A program made the translations under genes and the position numbers. This document shows, piece after piece, positions 22,261 to 33,300 of a stretch of 64,000 nucleotides of DNA. How positions within the stretch are numbered: position 1 is the first letter of the stretch; each line of letters starts with the position of its first letter. Origin of the DNA: Brachypterus glaber. Lineage: Eukaryota; Arthropoda; Insecta; Coleoptera; Kateretidae. Below the pieces are notes generated by a model. That model was not told the origin of the DNA and ran no database searches. It saw only the letters and a program-made list of their open reading frames with translations. The stretch covers positions 15,083,589 to 15,147,588 of the forward strand of contig OY294048.1 of NCBI GenBank assembly GCA_958510825.1. The letters run 5' to 3'.

Positions 22261-22908
22261 CAGGGTGATCAGTAACTGCCATGCCAAAATTTAAAAGGTA
22301 ATTCTATATCTAAAAATTTGAAAGAAAGTTTCTATAAAGGTTGGTCCGGAAATGAGCCCTAAGCGAGCTAGGGTCCTTCGAAGATGACATATTGAATGGG
22401 GAACAAAAAAAAGCATTAGTAAAATTTTAATGCTACAGGGTGATTCTTCATTTAAAACTGAGCAAAAAAGTATTCTCCACCAAAACACCTAAATTTAATA
22501 TTAAAGGAGTAATAGCCTTTTAAAAAGTAACGTTTTTGGTGGTGACATTTTTTATGTATTTTTACTCAAAGAATCCATATTTTTTACAAAAAATACAAAA
22601 TTAATACACAAAAAAGTTTGGGGCAAAAATGTGTTAATACATTTTTCCGTCTAGGGACGCCTCTGGATAAATTCAAAAAAATAAATTAACATAAACTTAT
22701 TTTCCTTATTAATACTAGTATACATGCAAAAGCTCATAGTTCTAGCTTAAAGGGTACCAGAGTTATTAATTAAAAACCTTATTTTTATTACAATTTTAAA
22801 GCTCTCTTAGGTTTCATTTACGGACCAACCTTTATAGGAACATTTTTTTATGTTTTTGAATGCAGAATCACTTTTTAAATTTTGGCATGCCAGTTATTGA
22901 TCATCCTG
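22261..22908. mobile_element. Mariner-type MITE, ends CAGGGTGATCA, TA target
   Basis: CAGGGTGATCAGTAACTGCC at the left and the complement of CAGTTATTGATCATCCTG at the right, both flanked by TA. Subterminal blocks GGTTGGTCCG and CGGACCAACC also pair. A second copy is at 39379-40075, where the interior is arranged differently. The ends and the TA site fit Tc1/mariner. Confidence 0.85.
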
Positions 22909-23060
22909 TATATTTGAAAAAAGGGCCTCTACGGGATAATCCTATAGCCTGATATAACTTATATAACCTACTAAAATTGTGTCAGGAATTCCTTAGTCCT
23001 GTAAAAATCAGAATATTAAAATTTATAATATAAATAGTTCTTTTCCCAAAATTATTTAAG

Positions 23061-23174
23061 TTACGCTTGTCTCGGGTTAGGGGAAAGTTAAATAAAAAAC
23101 AGTATTAAATCAGCTCTAATACTGATCTAATACTGTTTTTTATTTAACTTTCCCCTAACCCGAGACAAGCGTAA
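23061..23174. repeat. Hairpin element, near-perfect arms of about 47 bp
   Basis: TTACGCTTGTCTCGGGTTAG leads an arm that pairs with the right arm ending CTAACCCGAGACAAGCGTAA. The loop is about 20 bases (AATCAGCTCTAATACTGATC region). I see no mismatch in the outer 45 positions. The flanks are AT-rich and the target duplication is unclear. Confidence 0.9.
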
Positions 23175-23175
23175 A

Positions 23176-23800
23176 TTAAAATTTATTTTTTTTCTGTGCA
23201 AAATTAAGCATTGAAAGTTTTATTTGATTTTTCGAAAATTGCCTCTTCTTTTCCAGTTTTCCAAGCTTGCCGGGTCCACTGGAGGACCGGGCCCGGGAAC
23301 TTTGTGTCCCCAGTGGCCCTCTGTTCCCGGGCCTAGTTAGAATAAAGTAGTTTGGTTTGGACTTTTCAATTTTTACATTTTTTACATTAAATGGAAGTTC
23401 CATTATTGAACCCGTTATTTTTTTCTGTGCAAAATTAAGCATTGGGAGTTCTATTTGATTTTTCGAAAATTGCCTCTTTTTTTCTAGTTTGGAAAGCTTG
23501 CCGGGTCCACTGGAGGACCGGGCCCGAGAAGTTTGTGTCCCCAGTGGCCCTCTGTTCCCGGGCCTATTTAGAATAAAGTAGTTTGGTTTGGACTTTTAAA
23601 TTTTTACATTTTTTAAATTAAATGGAAGTTTCATTATTGCAAAATGAATCATTAAAAGTTTTATTTGATTTTTTGAAAATTGCCTCTTCTTTTCCAGTTT
23701 GCCAAGCTTGCCGGGTCCACTGGAGAACCGGGCCCGGGAACTTTGTGTCCCCTGTGGCCCTCTGTTCCCGGGCCTAGTTATAATAAAGTAGTTTGGTTAT
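23176..23800 (+). repeat. Three tandem copies of a GC-hairpin unit
   Basis: Three units of roughly 215-236 bp start near 23196, 23428 and 23637. Each contains GCAAAATTAAGCATT or a variant, TTTTTCGAAAATTGCCTCTT, CTTGCCGGGTCCACTGGAG, a CCGGGCCCGGGAAC arm and the matching GTTCCCGGGCC arm, then GAATAAAGTAGTTTGG. The GC-rich hairpin inside each unit (about 60 bp) is conserved in all three. Confidence 0.9.
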
Positions 23801-23867
23801 CTTTTTAATTTAGGTTCATATAAAAATGGATATTATTGCTCTAAGCATATTAAAATAAATATTACTA

Positions 23868-24042
23868 TACTGGAAATTCAATAAAACCTGCAGTGACTCA
23901 GTTGCGAATGTGTGGTAAAAGGCGAAGATCATACCAGTTCGGGTGCTACTCGAGTAATTTCATCGAAGCTTCTCAAAGGCGGACCCCTTATACTAAAGCA
24001 GCAGAGGTATGAGTCCCTGCAGGTTTTATTGAATTTCCAGTA
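23868..24042. mobile_element. MITE, ends TACTGGAAATTCAATAAAAC
   Basis: The left end TACTGGAAATTCAATAAAAC, then CTGCAGTGACTCA, is mirrored by the right end TGAGTCCCTGCAG, GTTTTATTGAATTTCCAGTA. It shares the interior GATCATACCAGTTCGGGTG with the MITE at 15561-15727. The arms are nearly perfect, suggesting a young copy. Confidence 0.88.
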
Positions 24043-24045
24043 TAA

Positions 24046-24168
24046 CCCAAGTGACACAGTAGCTATAAAGTATCTCTTACCGCTCTTTCGCAGCCATATG
24101 GCCATATGGCTGTAATTTTGCTGCGAAAGAGCGGTAAGAGATACTTTATAGCTACTGTGTCACTTGGG
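24046..24168. repeat. Perfect hairpin, 48-bp arms
   Basis: An arm beginning CCCAAGTGACACAGTAGCTA and ending GCTCTTTCGCAG is exactly mirrored by CTGCGAAAGAGC through TAGCTACTGTGTCACTTGGG. The loop is about 27 bases and itself contains CCATATGG palindromes. It starts 3 bp after the previous MITE. Confidence 0.92.
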
Positions 24169-24821
24169 AAGGCATGTTAAATTAAAGTAAGTAAAAAACC
24201 TATATCAATTATTATGCCTAAAAGTAATTGGGAATTATATTAATTTAGTAATATAAAAATTAGTGTTATGAAAAAGTTACAGGGTGATTTAAATGTAAGT
24301 ACATAACCAAGCTAATCTCAGTAATGTTTGAAGCAACTTTAAATATTTTATTTTTGAGTTATATCCCCTATCTTTTTTTGAAAGTGTATTAATAATTTAA
24401 ATAACCCGAAAAGGTAGTTAAATTATAAACACATTGCATTAACATGTACATAATGCACACATGTGTTGAGAATAACTTAACTAATAAAAAGTAATTCTGG
24501 GAAAATAAGAAATTTGGTCTCACTGGGCCTTAAGCAAGGCCTTCTTCGAAAAATAAGATAAAGCTTATTATTAACAAAATTTTAATACCATACAAGAATT
24601 TTTAAAATTGCATTAACCATTACTGAGATATTTGCTTGGATACTTGAATTTGGATCACCCTGTACAATGTACAGTGTACATGCAAAATATGTTGTAGTTT
24701 TAAGGATTTATAATAATAATCGCACTGTCCGCAATAAAAAGAGTTGTTTGAAAATTTTCGACAAATTATGAAAAAATAACTATTTGATAAAAAAATAATA
24801 AATTTTAGGTCGATCATAATA
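24169..24821. other. AT-rich DNA, probable end of a decayed repeat
   Basis: TTACAGGGTGATTTAAATGT near 24278 and GATCACCCTGTACAATGTAC near 24652 are inverted with respect to each other, so 24278-24670 may be a further diverged mariner-type element. No gene is seen. Confidence 0.5.
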
Positions 24822-24945
24822 CTAGTTTGAAATATTACTACCTACTAGTAATATTTATTATCGGCACTAATTAATTATAATTACTATAATTAATTACTGC
24901 CAATAATAAATTACTAGTAGTAATAATTCAAACTAGTGATAAATT
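24822..24945. repeat. AT-rich foldback with ACTAGTTTGAA ends
   Basis: TACTAGTTTGAAATATTACT pairs imperfectly with AGTAATAATTCAAACTAGTG; the middle has ATTAATTATAATTACTATAA and a near-complement. Further copies of the words TACTAGTAATA and TGCCAATA continue to about 25130. Confidence 0.65.
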
Positions 24946-25302
24946 TATAAGTAATAAATTACTGCCAATATTAAATTTCTAGCTGTGGAAATTTAAACTA
25001 GTAATAATTTGGCAAGTAATTAATTTCTGTCATAATATAACCTAATAATAAAATACTTAAATGATAAATAATTTTCAGTAATTATTCACTTGCCAATTTA
25101 TCACCAGTATTACTGCCAGTGATAATTACTAAAAAAATTCTGTAAGGGCCGGTAAATGAATACTTCGATCCGAGCTCTAATTATCAGAATCCAAACAACT
25201 TTTATTAAATTTTATTTAGGTGTGTTTTATTAAGGAATGAATGGACCAAATTATAAATAATTGTCAATTTTATTGTATTTTCCCAATTATTACATTATGC
25301 AT

Positions 25303-26248
25303 TAGGGTGGCACGAACCTTATAGGTGAAAAATTTTTTTTTTCAAAATTTTAAATTCTAATAGTGCAGAAAATTTGGTCTTTGGGACCAATAAGACTGTT
25401 AAATTTCATTTCAATTAAACTATATCTTCATCTGCCCCAAGTGTCAAATAAATTCTATTAAAATTAGTCATAAAATATCGTATAAGTAAATGCAACTGTT
25501 TGCTTGCTATAGTTGGAGAACGTTATTTTGTCTTTTTTCGGTTCATTCTTGTTATAAAATTTTGCGTTTTTTTTTTTCGTTGAGTTATGTATTTGTGTCA
25601 ACTTAACTTTATTTGACCCCTACCTTTAAGCGTCCGTAATTTATGAACAAACCGCTTTATTAGTAGTTTTATGTGCTAGCTTATATGGGTATTGTGGATT
25701 ATTAGGGAAAAGTTGGGAAAATATTAGAAAATATCTTAAAATGAGTATTTTAAAGATAAACTCTATTTCAGCAATATTTCATGAAAACTCAATACTCATT
25801 TTTTCTAGCCGGCCACAGTGGAGTAGGACGGAGTACGTTCGCTTTGTAACACAAAGATCGCGGGTTCGAATCCCGCCTGGGGCATAAATGTGTAGTGGTG
25901 CCTTTAAAATTGCTATTATTTACTACTTTAAAAACTACATATAAATAGGTTATAACTGATACGGTTAAATGCTGGGGTGTATCTACAGAAGGATAGGTTA
26001 CAGCCTTAAAAAAATAAATAAAATAAAAAAATAAATAAAAAAACTATATTTTTTCTGATAAATATTAGGGGCTTGGTTCTCAAGGGGTGGATGTCATATT
26101 TTTGGAAATTTGTATTTGCCGCTTGGGGCAGATGAAAACATTGATTGATCCAAGTGAAATTTTGCAGGCTTATTATTGGTCGCAAGGACCAACTTTTTTT
26201 CACTATTAGAATTTAAAATGTTCAAAAACATGATTTCGTTCCACCCTA
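25303..26248. mobile_element. hAT-like element with perfect 8-bp duplication
   Basis: The ends TAGGGTGGCACGAAC and the complementary GTTCCACCCTA are directly flanked by TTATGCAT at 25295-25302 and again at 26249-26256. An 8-bp duplication and TAGGG ends fit the hAT superfamily. Subterminal blocks (CTTCATCTGCCCCAAG and CTTGGGGCAGATGAA) pair over about 150 bp. No transposase is seen; a SINE is inserted in the middle. Confidence 0.88.
25807..26047 (+). mobile_element. tRNA-derived SINE inserted in a hAT-like element
   Basis: The head resembles a tRNA: a B box GGTTCGAATCC in the stem context GCGGGTTCGAATCCCGC, an A-box-like segment before it, and CTTTGTAACACAAAG where an anticodon arm would be. 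The acceptor stem does not pair (GCCGGCC against TGGGGCA), so it is not a working tRNA. A body and an A-rich tail (AAATA units) follow. It is flanked by ATTTTTTCT at 25798-25806 and 26048-26056, a 9-bp duplication. Confidence 0.85.
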
Positions 26249-26472
26249 TTATGCATTTCTACATACACATTACAATATATTATAAGAAAATCTACTATAT
26301 ACTATATATACTTTTGATTTATTGTTTTAAAATTTTATTAAAAATGTCTTAATATTTTTGAATTTTTTATTGTTATGTAGGTACGATTAAAAAATTTTTA
26401 ACTTATTTTATAATTAAATAAAAACCTTGATTGGAAAATTATAAAACCGTTTTATTTGCCGGTGGGCTGTTC

Positions 26473-27020
26473 AACAATTTTGGAGCAAACATGCAAAAAC
26501 CGATAAAGCCATGTTTCCAATTTTGAGATATTAGCAGAAAACTTGTACAGCGTAATCCCAAAAAAAAACTAAAAAATCCTAAAACTGGCAAAAACTGTTC
26601 ATGTCATATAATTATCGGCTTTTGCTTGTATATGATGGGCTATATCAAGCAGGGGCGTAACCAGATCCAAATTTTGGGGGGGCTTGAGCCTAGGGACACT
26701 AGATCTAGATCTTAAGTTAGCAAGGCGACAGACAAGTTTGATTTGGTGAGGGGCTTTACAAAATTTGGGGGGGCTAAGTCCCCAAGTCCCCCCCTAGTTA
26801 CGCCTATGATATCAAGAAAACGCTAAAAAATTAGTAAGAATCGATAGTAGTAGTAAGGGTGGGGAGGCTACAAGCCAGGCAACTAGGCCATTATGACCCT
26901 TTTTGTCAGCCCCGAGCTGTACCAGCCACATATCTACCCTACTCCCTGCCTAAACCTACTTAGGTCAAAATATGCAAAATGTGGATTTATCGATTTTTGT
27001 ATGTTTGCTCCACAATCGTG
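26473..27020. repeat. Inverted-repeat element around a hAT MITE
   Basis: TTTGGAGCAAACATGCAAAA at about 26480 pairs with TTTTTGTATGTTTGCTCCA at about 26994. Between them lies the hAT-type MITE 26650-26808. The arms are about 40 bp and imperfect. Confidence 0.6.
26650..26808. mobile_element. hAT-type MITE with 8-bp duplication ATATCAAG
   Basis: Ends CAGGGGCGTAACCAG and the complement of CTAGTTACGCCTATG, flanked on both sides by ATATCAAG (26642-26649 and 26809-26816). CAGGGGC ends are typical of hAT. Inside lies one arm (about 26691-26734) of the palindromic family seen at 41380, 49436 and 57438. Confidence 0.88.
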
Positions 27021-27836
27021 CCATATTTTTCTGTTATTAGACGTGAAATATGACCTTGAAAAATTTAAAAAAAATTCTCACGGCTTTGAACTAAATGCTG
27101 ATGTAATCATATGACAAAAAAATTACTAAAAGATGACTTTTATTAAATTAGTAATTATTTTCTTAAAATTCTGCTTAAAAAGTATATTTCCACTTAAAAC
27201 ATTTATAGAGGAGGCCGTCAAAAATTCTTTGAACCTGGCCGCCAATTTGTAGTTACGCTACTACCACTAGTGGCACTACCCAAAGAGAAAACATATTCTA
27301 ATATTAAGTATTTCTGATACGTTTGTAAAATACTTGTTGCAGGTATAAAAATGCTTGATATAAAAAAAATTAATTAATTTTAACAAATTTAATAATATGT
27401 TTCAAGTTCAATTAATGCTTGCTTCCAATAAATTAGCATAAACATTAGTTTATTTAGAATATTTACAACAAGCTTAAAAACATAGGCCTAATTTCAATCC
27501 AATAATAATAATTATATATAATAATTATATATAATATATAATATAATAAATATAATATAATAAAATTGGTGTTAGGTACTCAATTAACGATTATGTACCG
27601 GGAACTCGCAAAAATTATAATTCTAAACAAGTAAGTAAATAGACACCTTAAAGTTTAAACTATATCTCACGAAATTGATTGTCATATCGAAGCTTTTATT
27701 ACCTTGAAGCACGGACAAAACAAATTTTAAAAACGAAAATGTTTTTTATTTTTTTTTTTGTTAATTTTTTCAAAGAAAGCAATATTAAAAAAAAATAAAT
27801 AAAAAAAAAATTAAAAAATGTTTTTTCATGTTTCAA
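27021..27836. other. AT-rich DNA, no gene seen
   Basis: There are microsatellite-like ATAATAATAT stretches at 27500-27560 and A/T runs at 27730-27820. No gene or clear element. Confidence 0.45.
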
Positions 27837-27951
27837 GTAGAGCACTAGATAGGTAGGGTTATTAGGGTAGGTGGGTAGTTTAAGTGTTTGCATGTAAGCT
27901 ACCTACCCACCACAACAAACCTGCCTATCCAGTGTTCTAGTTGCAAGTGAC
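27837..27951. mobile_element. Small MITE, ends near AGAGCACTAGATAGGTAGG
   Basis: AGAGCACTAGATAGGTAGGG pairs with CCTGCCTATCCAGTGTTCT at the right, and the inner GGTGGGTAG with CTACCTACCCA. About 115 bp with no coding content. Confidence 0.75.
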
Positions 27952-28226
27952 TCCCTTTGCAATAACCGCGTTGACATTACAGTCCAGTTAGTGAAATATA
28001 GTTTAAATTATCTTTTTACTTAAAAAAAAGATCTCTAAAATCAAATCTTTCCCTGCCCTCAGCAAATGAATACTTCGATCGGTCGGAGTGGTCGACTAAT
28101 CATAATTTCTTAAATATCAGGATAATAATATAATAATAATATTATTAAGAATATTATTACCTATATCAAGATTTAATCTCGTACTTTTAATGGACGGAAA
28201 AATAAACAAACAATTTAACCTAAACA

Positions 28227-28843
28227 CAGTGGCGGACTAAGCCTTTGTGGAGCCTGGGGCCTTTATTAGCTGTGAGGCCCCACGTCCCACGATCTCTCTC
28301 TGCAAAAGAAGTTAACGTCGCGATCATTACGACCGTCACGCTACTAATCGACTAAAAAAAAGTCATCACCTCTAAGGGAACGTTCAAGTATTACGTAACG
28401 CTCCTAGGGGGGGGTCATTTTGGAGTGTTACGCCCATGTTAATGGTATAGGAAAATAGCGTTACAGGGGGGTCCAAAATGATCAAACTTTGCGTTACGTA
28501 ATACTTGAATGTTCCCTAAGACCTACAGGACTAGAATTAATATTTTTATTTATTTAGCTTGTGGAAAAGTACACAACATTAACAATACAAAAAAATATAT
28601 TAATAACTAAGAACATATATTACAGTAACAAAAATTAATATTATTTATCTCCATTCAGGTATCTAATAAAACTGACTGATAAGGCGCCCCCTGAAAAAAG
28701 TTGGCGTGTCATATCGCCTAAAAAACTAACGCCCTCGGCTCCTACCTTTAAAAAAGTATCAACAAATTAAACAAATTTGGGCTCCCCTAAAATGGGGGGA
28801 ACGGGACTTTAACCACATTCGCCTCCCTCTTAGTTCGCCACTG
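28227..28843. mobile_element. hAT-like element, ends CAGTGGCGGACTAAG
   Basis: The left end CAGTGGCGGACTAAG has a mirror CTTAGTTCGCCACTG at the right, one mismatch in 15. The flanking octamers CCTAAACA and TTTAAATA agree at five of eight positions, as expected for an old 8-bp duplication. The interior includes GAGGCCCCAC and GGGCTCCCC stretches. No transposase is present. Another MITE is nested at 28376-28516. Confidence 0.75.
28376..28516. mobile_element. MITE with TAA target duplication
   Basis: The ends GGGAACGTTCAAGTATTACG and its complement (CGTAATACTTGAATGTTCCC) are flanked by TAA on both sides. A 3-bp T-A-A duplication suggests PIF/Harbinger, but this is inference. The interior pairs further (TCATTTTGGA with TCCAAAATGA). 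A larger relative is at 35542-35774. Confidence 0.82.
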
Positions 28844-30059
28844 TTTAAATACCTAAATATCTCCCTAAAACGACTAGTCGAAATGTGAGTATACAATGGT
28901 GCCCTACTAGTAAATACAGTATCTAAACTAAGGGGTTAATTAGGTAGTTATGTTTAACCATTTTTTTCTTTAATTTCATATTTTTAATTTTTAAACCTTA
29001 AAAAGAATTAAACATTTTAAAATTTTATCGTGACGCCATGTTGTGTTTGGTTTGGTTATTGCAGACCCCATGTCATTTGCAGATTTTTGCAGAATTTTTT
29101 ACTAGAGGGGCGGAAAAGTTTTTTGAATCGTAGCTATAGCATTATATCTATAGACAGGGCATCTAAACAGCACGGGCAGCACCCCAAATGCTCAAACCGA
29201 GAGGGCCAGGGGTAATGCTTTTTTTCAGAGGTGAGAACCTTTTATTTTTTTTCAGTACCATTTTCAGAGTCTGAATCTATAGAAATAATTTTTGTGATGC
29301 CTTTAGTGAAAAAAAAATGAGAGCAAGTTGTCTCGTACTTTTTTAGACGGTCTATACTTTTCTTACATTTCTGCAGATCATGATACAATTCTATAGGTTT
29401 TTATGTGGAATGTTTTCACTTGTTTACTTGGGTATACTTGAGGTAGGATTCGAACTCAAATCCTTAAAATATTAAATAAATATATTATATTTAAAAATTA
29501 TTTAAATTTAAAATAATTAGGTATTAATTAATATTGTTCTAAAATAAATATATTACAAATATTTTACATTTTGATAGGTACTGTAAAAAATCAGTACCAG
29601 ATAAAAAAGATTCATAATAATAAATGTAATAAAATACAATTACAAAAAATTATCTGAATTTTGTTAAAAAAATAGACCATAAAGTCTGAGGGGTAAACCG
29701 CTAAAAAAACACCTGAATTTCTTCTAGAAGGTAATTTCTCTAGATTCTCTCAGAATGTTCTTCAAGATCATCTCGAAAACTCTTGAAAATTACCCAAAAA
29801 AGTCCCACGTTTACTAAATATGAGATTTCCTCGAGATTTCATTTCATTTACACCTGAATTCCTCAGCGGTTTACCCCACGATAATGTCATTGTCAACTTG
29901 CATTCTGCATGTAATTTTTAAACCATTTTTTTTACTATATTATTGATTTTTTTAACAAGTTCTGATATTTATCAGGATAGGAGTATCACCTTGGGATAGT
30001 CTTAAGTTTTTTATCAATGTAGTGTAATTTTTGCAAGGTTTTTATTATACTTAGAATAT
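28844..30059. other. Intergenic DNA before the 3' end of DNAJC22
   Basis: No gene is seen. A MITE-like unit is present at 29689-29877. The last part next to 30060 is presumably the 3' UTR of DNAJC22 on the minus strand; TTTATT words that would read AATAAA are present but not decisive. Confidence 0.45.
29689..29877. mobile_element. MITE, ends GGGGTAAACCGCT
   Basis: GGGGTAAACCGCT, then CACCTGAATTTC, is mirrored by CACCTGAATTCCTCAGCGGT ending TTTACCCC. The same ends occur inside the units at 10527-10653, 11076-11205 and around 33640-33655 and 33980, so this is a dispersed family. Confidence 0.7.
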
Positions 30060-30342
30060 CTACAACTCATCCTCTCTGACTGATTTCGTATTTTTTCGTT
30101 TTCTCTTTGTTTTAATATTGGAAAGGATTTCATAGGCCTGTTGGATTTCCATAAACTTTTCCTGAGCTTCTCGTTGGTTTTCCGGTTCTTTCACTTTATC
30201 TGGATGAAATTCTCTGCTCAGCGCCCGCCATCTGGAGGTTATTTCTGACTGGCTGGAGGATGGTCCAACCCCTAGAGTTTTGTACGCATTTTGTTCACCC
30301 TGAGGGTCGGAGAGATCTATAATTTGTTTCCAAATTTCGTAC
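30060..30342 (-). CDS. DNAJC22: DNAJC22 exon 4 (J domain)
   Basis: Acceptor TTTTTTTTAG|G; the first base completes Trp 270. It encodes the whole J domain with the HPD triad and ends in TAG after a basic tail. The frame reads open a little upstream into the intron, but that part holds a MITE half and is not coding. Confidence 0.93.
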
Positions 30343-33300
30343 CTAAAAAAAAACATTTTTAATCTGAATAAAATATAAAATTCACCCGCCCAAGTCCTGT
30401 TTGTGTACCATTTATATCCACGCAGACCCGTCATTTCTAATAGGGTTAATAGAGTTAAGCCAATGTTTCTCATATCCCCTTACCAAATATTTGATATGTT
30501 GGCAGATTCTAGACCTATGTTTTCTGGGTATTATTAGGTCGTTTTGACCTAATAGTACCCAGAAAACATAGGTCTAGAATCCGCCAACATATCAAATATT
30601 TGGTAAAGGGATATGAGAAATATTGGCCTAATCTAGATCCTTTTTGTTTCAGCCGTGTTCTGATCTGTTTCCAGAACGTCTGGGATAAAAAGGTACACCC
30701 ATTGCCCCATTAAAATCATGTTTCAGATATTAATCGAATCTGAATCCCAACCTGTAAAAGTAGACCAAAAACTGATTCTTTTAAAATTTTATTGGCTCCA
30801 AATTTGGTCAATACTTGTTCAAAAATCTTGATCTTCTTCTACATAATATGTATTTCATATTATGATATAATTTAAATTTCCTATTAGCTGAATGGGCAGA
30901 AAATATTTAATATGGGTATAGTTAACATTAATATTGTACAAAATTAAATAATCTGACTTTGAAGTTTGCAGTAAAATTGGTGGACAAAATATTGGTCTGG
31001 ATTAGGAGCTCTGACAATTAAACAAATCATAACATGGGTTAAATCTGGGCTTGATCTGTTTCTGCATCATCTCTAATCTGGCTCAATATTTCTGGATGCT
31101 TCTGGATTCAAAAATTATCAAATTTGGATGTGGTACTTATTTTATAATATATTATGAACTATATAAGTACCTATTATTTAAAATTATTTAAAATATTTCT
31201 GCTATATGTGCTTTTGCTTTCCCATTTTGAAAATTTTAAAAATTTCGAAAAGCCTTGTATTCGTGCAAAAATTTTCAATTTTTTTTTGCGTATTTTTGCC
31301 TTTTATGACGTTTTATGTCGATATAAATCAATTTCAAGCAAAAAAAAAATAAATTGTCGCTCGGTTGATCGGTCGGTCGGTCGATCGGTCTGTCCGGGAA
31401 ATATTGTGGGCACGATAACTTAAGAACGCTTTAAGTTAGAGACTTGAAATTTGGCATACAGGTATGTTACCAAAAGTTCTCGCTCGGGATTGTTTTTGGT
31501 GCATTGAGGTTGCTGAAATTGAATCTAATAATAATTTTTTTTACCCCAAGGGGGTGAGGGGGTAAATATTTTAAAATATTTTCAATATTTTCCTCAAAAT
31601 TGGTATATAAGGGCTTTTGGGGTTGACGAATTTGAATCTGATAATAACTTTTTTCTAATTTCACCCCCTGAGGGGTGGGGGGTAGTTTTGTGAAAACTGG
31701 TATATTGGGGTTTTTGAGGTTTCTGAAACTGAATCTGATAATAAAAAAATTCAAAATCCACCCCCTGAGGGGTGGGAGGTAGTTTTCGTGAAAACTGGTG
31801 TATTGGGGTTTTTGAGGTTGCTGAAAGTAAATCTGATAATAAAAATATTCTAAATCCACCCCCTGAGGGGTGAGGGGTAGTTTTCGTGAAAATTGGTATA
31901 TTGGGGTTTTTGAGGTTGTTGAAAGAGAATCTGATTATAACAAAATTCTAACTTCACCCCCAAAGGGGCAGAGGATAGTTTTCGTGAAAATTGGTATACT
32001 AAGGTTTTTATGGTTGCTGAAAGTGAATCTGATAATAAAAAAATCCATTTTACGCGCGAAGGTGAAAAATGGGAAAGCTCTTTTACTGGGCAGTGTATTT
32101 TTTACTTACCATCCATGATGTTGGGCATATATGTAAACATCATACAAGGATTGTTTGAGGTCCACCCACCATGGACTTCTCAGGAAATGGTGCAGTGCCT
32201 CGTGCACGGGAATCTCATCTCCTTCACTGTCGGTGATTTTTCCATTGAAATAAATGTAGGAACTCCAGAGAGCCAAATAGAGGGCGGCACTTACGAGTAA
32301 AATTGAGATCCTCTTTGTCATGGTTCTCCTCTTTCTTGGAGTTCTTCTCCACTCCTTGGAAAAGGTGTCAAAAGTTAAGCCAGCACTGAACACCAGACAG
32401 GTAAGCCAAATGTTTTCGTCCATGTAGTACCATCGAATGGTGTACGATAGGTAGGATACTAAGATTGTCAGCCACGGAGTACCTTTTTCTCGACCTATGT
32501 TGCCTACAACGCATACTCCTGCGGGCAGAATTAGCCTATACTTTATTTAACAATTTATATATTAATATATCCATAAAAGAAAAAGCTCTAAAATTTATAA
32601 CTTCTTCAAATATTTAATGCAATATTAAAAAGCTTCATCCCATTAGAAGATTCCTCTATCTGAACAACTTGGACATTATTTTAGGTTTTTCTTTGCGCAG
32701 TAAAAAATAAACTTAATTCAACATAATATCCCTAGTAGAAATTTAAAGTTAGATAAACGCTTTTTCGAGGTTTTTTTCTAACGCGTATTTATTGTATAAA
32801 TGTTCCTATTTCTAACTTAAGAATTCCTAACGTTAGTTTCCTAACATTAGAATAACATTTATCTAACGCTTGGACTTCGTCTAACGTTAGATAAACGTTA
32901 TTCTAACGTTAGACCCTAACGTTAGGCATCTAACATTCAAACCACATTTATCTAACGTTAGGTAAAGTCGTTCTATCGTTATTTGCCACCAGAGATGTGA
33001 TATTATGCGCAGTCAAGAAAATTTAAATTAGCCCCCCTCCCGCAATGCTTAGGACAATAATTATAATCAAATTTAATATAAAAATTAGTCTCGAATTCAT
33101 AAAACCCGTTAAATACAAAATTTCAGTTGTGACCAAAAATCGACCAATCAGAAAAAATGTAACCAAACAACAAGGCCCTTTTCAGAAGTAATTAAAGAAC
33201 CACCTACCTAGAGCAACAGCAAGTGGTACCAGCCAATGAAAATGGTTCCAATTAACTCCATAAACTTCCTCCTCGGGGATTGCCATCATTATTAACTGAC

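Noticed and set aside
25807..25883. Possible tRNA gene with GGTTCGAATCC
   Set aside because: The T arm is excellent, but the acceptor stem does not pair and the D and anticodon arms are poor. An A-rich tail and a 9-bp duplication show it to be a SINE head.
31154..32300. Several frames of 80-130 residues with FYY, PPTPQG repeats
   Set aside because: They are translations of the roughly 95-bp minisatellite, so periodicity, not selection, keeps them open.
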